Of a stretch of 64,000 nucleotides of DNA, positions 60,374-64,000 are shown piece by piece. The stretch lies in assembly GCA_947501635.1 (NCBI GenBank), contig CANMWT010000002.1, forward strand, positions 1 to 64,000, given 5' to 3'. A program made the position numbers and the translations under genes. The notes beneath the pieces were generated by a model. That model was not told the DNA's origin. It made no database searches and was given only the letters and a program-made list of their open reading frames with translations. This DNA comes from an uncultured Roseobacter sp. (lineage in GTDB: Bacteria; Pseudomonadota; Alphaproteobacteria; Rhodobacterales; Rhodobacteraceae). Numbering within the stretch: position 1 is the stretch's first letter; each line of letters starts with the position of its first letter.

Positions 60374-60829
60374 GCCAGTGCTGCCACGGCTACCGCATGA
60401 GGACTGCCGCGGCTGTCCTTTACACCTTCAACATGTTTCATCACGTCCAACGGCATAATCGTTCAAGTTTGAGCGGTAGCACTTCGGTCTGGGGTCAAGG
60501 AAGCAAAAACACGAAAACGCGAAAAAAAGTTCAATATGAGAATGTATCAAGCACGCAAGTGCCTATTTTTTGAGCATGCCTGTCTGTGCGAGGGCATCGG
60601 TTTCTGGCGATTGCTGAATTGTTCAGGGCGTATGGCGTATTTTGCCTCTTTCGATTCGTGCAATTAAAATACTCTTTATCAGTGCTTTGGGAGTTTATTT
60701 TGTTGTCGAGGCCCGTCTTCCGACCCGATTCTCCGGCAGGGGTGATTGACTTTCAAGCGTGTGTAGCGGGCTGGAAAAGCAGGCACGATCACGTTACCCT
60801 GTTTCAAAGTGATAGGTAAAAAGAGGTTC
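60374..60829. other. intergenic region between the EPS regulator and the RfaH-like gene
   Basis: About 455 bases without a supported gene, GC-poor in 60480-60720. Presumably holds the regulator promoter (leftwards) and the rightward EPS promoter. No JUMPstart/ops sequence was recognised. Confidence 0.5.
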
Positions 60830-61342
60830 ATGGTGTCGACATCTGACGGTAAATTCTGGTTCCTGGCGCAACTCAAGCCGAACAGTCACCGCATAGCCGA
60901 GCGGCATTTAAAACGGCAGAGCTTTGAGTATTTTATGCCGCAGCTGCTGGTGACGACCCGTGTGCGCGGGCAGTTCAAGAAGCAGCACCGCCCACTTTTT
61001 CCAGGTTATCTATTTGTCCGCTTTGATCCGACGCAGGGGCACTGGCGCTCCGTCAACAGCACACAGGGTGTGACACGCTTGGTGCAAAGCGGATCCATTC
61101 CCCAAACGGTCCCCGACGCATTTATGGCCGATCTCACCGCACGGTGCGATGCAGAGGGCGTTCTTGTGCGGGATGATGCGCTGAAGCACGGAGATGTCGT
61201 GATGCTGACGCAGGGGCCTTTTGCGGATTTGGTGGCAAGGGTCACAAGTCTGACAGACGAGGAGCGCGTATGGGTTCTTCTGGATATATTGGGGCGTGAG
61301 ACAAAGGTCGCGGTCGCTCGGGGGAGCTTGCGCGCTCTTTGA
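60830..61342 (+). CDS. RfaH/NusG-like transcription antiterminator
   Basis: A 170-residue protein: an N-terminal NGN domain (WFLAQLKPNSHRIAERHLKRQSFEYFMPQLLVTTRVRGQFKKQHRPLFPGYLFVRF, with PGYLFV typical of NusG/RfaH) and a C-terminal KOW domain (KHGDVVMLTQGPFADLVARVTSLTDEERVWVLLDILGRETKVAV). As a paralogue in a polysaccharide locus it likely lets RNA polymerase read through the long operon. The ATG at 60830 is set by AAAAGAGG; an ATG at 60809 lies seven codons upstream. Confidence 0.9.
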   Translation: MVSTSDGKFWFLAQLKPNSHRIAERHLKRQSFEYFMPQLLVTTRVRGQFKKQHRPLFPGYLFVRFDPTQGHWRSVNSTQGVTRLVQSGSIPQTVPDAFMADLTARCDAEGVLVRDDALKHGDVVMLTQGPFADLVARVTSLTDEERVWVLLDILGRETKVAVARGSLRAL

Positions 61343-61610
61343 CAGAGGACGTGCGCGCTGGTCCCGCGAGGTGGGCGCACTGAGCTTATCAAGCCAGATT
61401 ACGTGTGGAGCGGAGGTGCCGGCGGGTCATTGTGGGCGCGCGCTGCAAATCTTTTGCCCGTTGTTTGGGCGATCTTGTGAAATGCGCTGCAAAAAGACAC
61501 AAAACAGTCTTAATTTTATTGTCAAACTGAGAAATAAATATACATTAACGATAATTTAGTATTTATCGAATTGTGCCACCGACGATTGAAAGTTGTTGCA
61601 AGGAATTTTC
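61343..61610. other. intergenic region upstream of the sugar transferase
   Basis: About 270 bases, strongly AT-rich at 61490-61575, consistent with a promoter; no gene supported. Confidence 0.4.
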
Positions 61611-62315
61611 ATGCGATATTATTTGGAGCGGGAGCATTACACAGAATTCCTTGCGGGAAAACCCGCACTTGCGCCCGAGACGTATAGCATAAACGATGTG
61701 GCGACGGGTAGGGATCCCGTCGTGTCGCTTAAGTTCCGGGTGTTCAAAGTTGTTTTTGACTATGGCTGCGCCATCGTTGCTCTGCCGTTGATTGCGGTCA
61801 TTGCGCTGTTTTTGCTGATTGCGAACCCCCTGTTCAACCGAGGCCCGCTGTTTTTCAAACAAGAGCGTCTCGGCTTGAAGGGGAGGCCCTTTCAAATGTG
61901 GAAGTTTCGCACAATGGTGCCGTCGGGGCAGTCCGTGCGGCATGCGAATGACAGCTTGGATGAAGATCGCATTACGGCGTTGGGACGTGTGCTGCGCCGG
62001 ACGCGCATTGATGAATTGCCGAATTTCTTCAATGTGTTGAGAGGGGAGATGTCCGTTGTGGGCCCGCGACCGGAAGCGGCCAGTCACCAGATTTATTACG
62101 AGGCCCGCATACGTGGCTTCAAAGAGCGGTTGCGCGTGAAGCCGGGCATCACCGGACTGGCGCAGGTGGAGCAGGGCTACGTCGACACTCTGGATGCCGC
62201 CGCCGTGAAGGCCAAATACGACAATATTTATGTACAGCGCTTGTGCGGGCGCCTCGAGTTGTACGTGATATTCAGGACCTTCAAAGTTTTATTACATGGT
62301 GCGGGCGCGCGGTAG
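61611..62315 (+). CDS. undecaprenyl-phosphate sugar phosphotransferase (ExoY/WbaP type)
   Basis: A 234-residue protein with one membrane segment (VFDYGCAIVALPLIAVIALFLLI) and the initiating transferase core: GPLFFKQERLGLKGRPFQMWKFRTMV, RITALGRVLRRTRIDELPNFFNVLRGEMSVVGPRPE, and VKPGITGLAQVEQGY. These phrases define the bacterial sugar transferase (PF02397) that links the first sugar phosphate to undecaprenyl phosphate and starts repeat-unit synthesis. The ATG at 61611 follows CAAGGAA. Confidence 0.94.
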   Translation: MRYYLEREHYTEFLAGKPALAPETYSINDVATGRDPVVSLKFRVFKVVFDYGCAIVALPLIAVIALFLLIANPLFNRGPLFFKQERLGLKGRPFQMWKFRTMVPSGQSVRHANDSLDEDRITALGRVLRRTRIDELPNFFNVLRGEMSVVGPRPEAASHQIYYEARIRGFKERLRVKPGITGLAQVEQGYVDTLDAAAVKAKYDNIYVQRLCGRLELYVIFRTFKVLLHGAGAR

Positions 62316-62451
62316 CAGCGCCGGGTGTTCTACGAGCCCCCTCGTCGGGTTTGATGTGTTTGCGCTTGTGAAAACTGTCCTGCCGGAGCATAGACATTGA
62401 CCTGTCCGCACCCGTGGGATAATACTACAGACGACAATGGAGATTGCCAAA

Positions 62452-62733
62452 ATGAGAAAACTGTTATCACTGACCGCGGCAGCATTGCTTTGCTTCTCCG
62501 TGTCTGCTTCAGCCAGCGGGCTGACGGATGAAGAGGCCATTGAAATTCTCGAAGCAAACAACGTGTTCTGGCAGTCTATTATTGACGATCCTGAGAGCCG
62601 TAAAAACGAGATCAAAATTGCGGAAAATCGGATACGCAAGAACACCCGCGACATTGCGAGGATCGAAGCCGGGAAGGTTAAGGACGTTCACAAGCTGATC
62701 CAGAATAGTCCCGGCGTGGTCAGCCCTGCATAG
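62452..62733 (+). CDS. secreted hypothetical protein, 93 residues
   Basis: A signal peptide (MRKLLSLTAAALLCFSVSASA) and a small helical mature part (ASGLTDEEAIEILEANNVFWQSIIDDPESRKNEIKIAENRIRKNTRDI). No family recognised. GGAG lies upstream of this ATG; an ATG five codons earlier is possible. A weak terminator follows. It lies between the sugar transferase and the Wzc-type operon on the other strand. Confidence 0.6.
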   Translation: MRKLLSLTAAALLCFSVSASASGLTDEEAIEILEANNVFWQSIIDDPESRKNEIKIAENRIRKNTRDIARIEAGKVKDVHKLIQNSPGVVSPA

Positions 62734-62758
62734 ATCCCTCTTGTCGACAGGGCTTTTT
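62734..62758 (+). terminator. weak intrinsic terminator
   Basis: CCCT(CTTGTCGAC)AGGG followed by CTTTTTG, directly after the stop of the preceding gene. Confidence 0.45.
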
Positions 62759-62760
62759 GT

Positions 62761-63399
62761 TCAGCTTTCTGGTGGATTTGCCGACTGTGCGGCGTGGAAC
62801 AATCGTTGAAGGTCTGGCAGGGACTGCTGGTAGTAGTTGTGCGTTGATCTATCAAAACGGTTCAGGACCCAGATATCGTTGATGATAAAGGCTTGGTCGT
62901 CTTCAGATACATGTTCAATGCCATCGTTAGAGGACACAAGTAGCCCGGCAAGGTTGAGGCGTGTGTCCGCTAAATCTACATTAAACGGAGCGAGATCCCA
63001 AGAAGTCCGTAAAGCGGACATCGCTGCGGCGTCATCGCCGCTCAATGACCGGACCCACGCGAGTGAGGCCCACGCATGCGCATTGGCGGGATCCAATGTG
63101 ACGGCAGTCGTCAAAGCTTGTGTTGCAATGTCTTGCCGTTGCATTTCCAGTTCCAACATGGCCTGTCGATCGCTGGTACTGGTTTCTGCGGGCGCAAATA
63201 GCGTGCCAGCTTCCACATAGCCAAAACCCCGCTGGAATTCGTACTCACCAAGGTCATAGAGAGCGGTGTTGAGCACCAGACGCCAGTCTCCCAAAACGCT
63301 GTCGGTACGAAGGGTAGGATTGAATGCGGGTGTGTTTCCCAGCGCCATGCGTATTGAGGCGAGTGCCAAAAGCAACACGAGAATGTTGACACTCCTCAA
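62761..63399 (-). CDS. TPR-containing membrane or secreted protein
   Basis: A 212-residue protein with an N-terminal hydrophobic segment (MRSVNILVLLLALASIRMALG) that is either a signal peptide or an anchor. The middle holds a TPR-like pair of helices (QDIATQALTTAVTLDPANAHAWASLAWVRSLSGDDAAAMSALRTSWDLAPFN). It starts 3 bases after the stop of the Wzc-type gene, so both are one operon; such proteins accompany polysaccharide export systems in Rhodobacterales. Role unknown. Confidence 0.7.
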   Translation of the reverse strand: MRSVNILVLLLALASIRMALGNTPAFNPTLRTDSVLGDWRLVLNTALYDLGEYEFQRGFGYVEAGTLFAPAETSTSDRQAMLELEMQRQDIATQALTTAVTLDPANAHAWASLAWVRSLSGDDAAAMSALRTSWDLAPFNVDLADTRLNLAGLLVSSNDGIEHVSEDDQAFIINDIWVLNRFDRSTHNYYQQSLPDLQRLFHAAQSANPPES

Positions 63400-63402
63400 G
63401 GG

Positions 63403-64000
63403 TCAAGTCCCATAGTAATCGCGGTACTTACCTTTGTAGTAGCTGTAGCCACTGTAAGAATAGCGACTGGCCCGGTCTTCATTGACCATGGTCATGACCA
63501 CGCCCGCAAGTGGCGCCTGCACCGAGCGTAACTCTTGAAGGCCTTCAAACACCGCATCCCTGGGCGTTTTGTCCCAGTGTACCGCATAAACGACGGTGTC
63601 GGCGAGCTTGGATACGATCCGCGCATCGGTCACGACGAGCGCCGGCGGCGTGTCCAGTATGACCAGATCATACATGTCCTGAAGCTTGTCAATTAAATCT
63701 GAAAACTTGCGGGATGAGAGAACGTCAGCGGCATTTATGCTGGCGCTTGCGGTTGCGCCCCGCGGCATCAGCACGTGCAGCCCGGTCTCCGGGTCGATGT
63801 AAACGGCTTCATTGATTTCAGCCTGTCCCTCCAGCACAGACATCAAACCGGGCTTGCCGTCTTTCGCATCGAGGAGGCGCGCCAGCGCGGGCAGGCGCAG
63901 GTCGCAATCCACGATAATGGCCGACTTGCCCATTTGCCGACTGGTTAAGGCGACAAGCATCGACGACGTCGACTTGCCTTCTCTGGGCACCGACGATGTG
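63403..64000 (-). CDS. Wzc-type tyrosine autokinase, C-terminal part (5' end outside window)
   Basis: The frame enters from the window edge. The visible 198 residues are the CpsD/CapB-like kinase domain: Walker A (SSVPREGKSTSS), Walker A' IIVDCDLRLPALARLLDA, Walker B MYDLVILDTPPALVVTDARIV, and a C-terminal tyrosine cluster (YSYSGYSYYKGKYRDYYGT) that would be autophosphorylated. Such proteins control chain length and export of Wzx/Wzy-made polysaccharide. The membrane part (Wzz domain) would be upstream, outside the window, if present. Confidence 0.93.
   Translation of the reverse strand, partial: TSSVPREGKSTSSMLVALTSRQMGKSAIIVDCDLRLPALARLLDAKDGKPGLMSVLEGQAEINEAVYIDPETGLHVLMPRGATASASINAADVLSSRKFSDLIDKLQDMYDLVILDTPPALVVTDARIVSKLADTVVYAVHWDKTPRDAVFEGLQELRSVQAPLAGVVMTMVNEDRASRYSYSGYSYYKGKYRDYYGT

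Noticed and set aside
60374-60829. JUMPstart/ops element for the RfaH-like protein
   Set aside because: No GGCGGTAGC-type sequence found in the upstream region of the polysaccharide genes.
1-64000. tRNA genes, rRNA genes, CRISPR arrays
   Set aside because: No cloverleaf with a T-loop GGTTCGAATCC-type sequence, no rRNA stretches and no regularly spaced direct repeats were recognised by eye.

Overview
The window looks like chromosome from a marine alphaproteobacterium, most likely Rhodobacterales (Roseobacter group). This is inferred from the mix of roseobacter-type housekeeping genes, the 'MarR family EPS-associated' regulator and the codon use; there is no rRNA or tRNA to confirm it. No tRNA, rRNA or CRISPR array was seen.

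Region 1 (1-12.3 kb) is ordinary chromosome: the 5' part of acetyl-CoA synthetase, an L,D-transpeptidase, a RarD-type exporter, a lytic murein transglycosylase lipoprotein, a stand-alone and divergent HisA paralogue, and a six-gene leftward operon for a family-5 solute ABC importer. That operon carries a TupA-like ATP-grasp gene between the permease and ATPase genes.

Region 2 (12.9-23.9 kb) starts the polysaccharide theme: an ABC exporter, glycosyltransferases, GDP-fucose synthesis (gmd, fcl), a UDP-glucuronate decarboxylase with a decayed second copy nearby, a YdcF-type protein and a secreted protein of unknown function.

Region 3 (24-43.3 kb) is an accessory island. It holds ParDE and CcdAB toxin-antitoxin modules separated by copies of an 18-bp motif, a pair of HGG-motif genes, duplicated non-coding elements, and pseudogene scraps of at least four families. 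It also holds a 1709-residue protein joining an exonuclease-like domain to RecQ and UvrD helicases, bracketed by a broken and an intact copy of the same amidase gene. An FAD monooxygenase, a VanZ protein, an HTH regulator and a tyrosine recombinase follow. A family of 33-codon ORFs with strong ribosome binding sites and near-identical terminators appears three times (two intact, one broken).

Region 4 (43.3-58.8 kb) is a leftward exopolysaccharide/O-antigen-like cluster, visibly AT-richer than its surroundings. It has glycosyltransferases of families 2 and 4, an acetyltransferase, a Wzy-like polymerase, a sulfotransferase, two FkbM methyltransferases and a Wzx flippase. IS256- and IS5-type remnants interrupt it; the two IS256 remnants have truncated a methyltransferase and a glycosyltransferase.

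Region 5 (59-64 kb) has a VapBC module flanked by the same 18-bp-type motif, then the control and initiation genes of the polysaccharide pathway: MarR-like EPS regulator, RfaH/NusG-like antiterminator, undecaprenyl-phosphate sugar transferase, two small secreted proteins, and the C-terminal part of a Wzc-type tyrosine autokinase. Together regions 2, 4 and 5 suggest a Wzx/Wzy-made polysaccharide that may contain fucose and xylose and may be sulfated and methylated.
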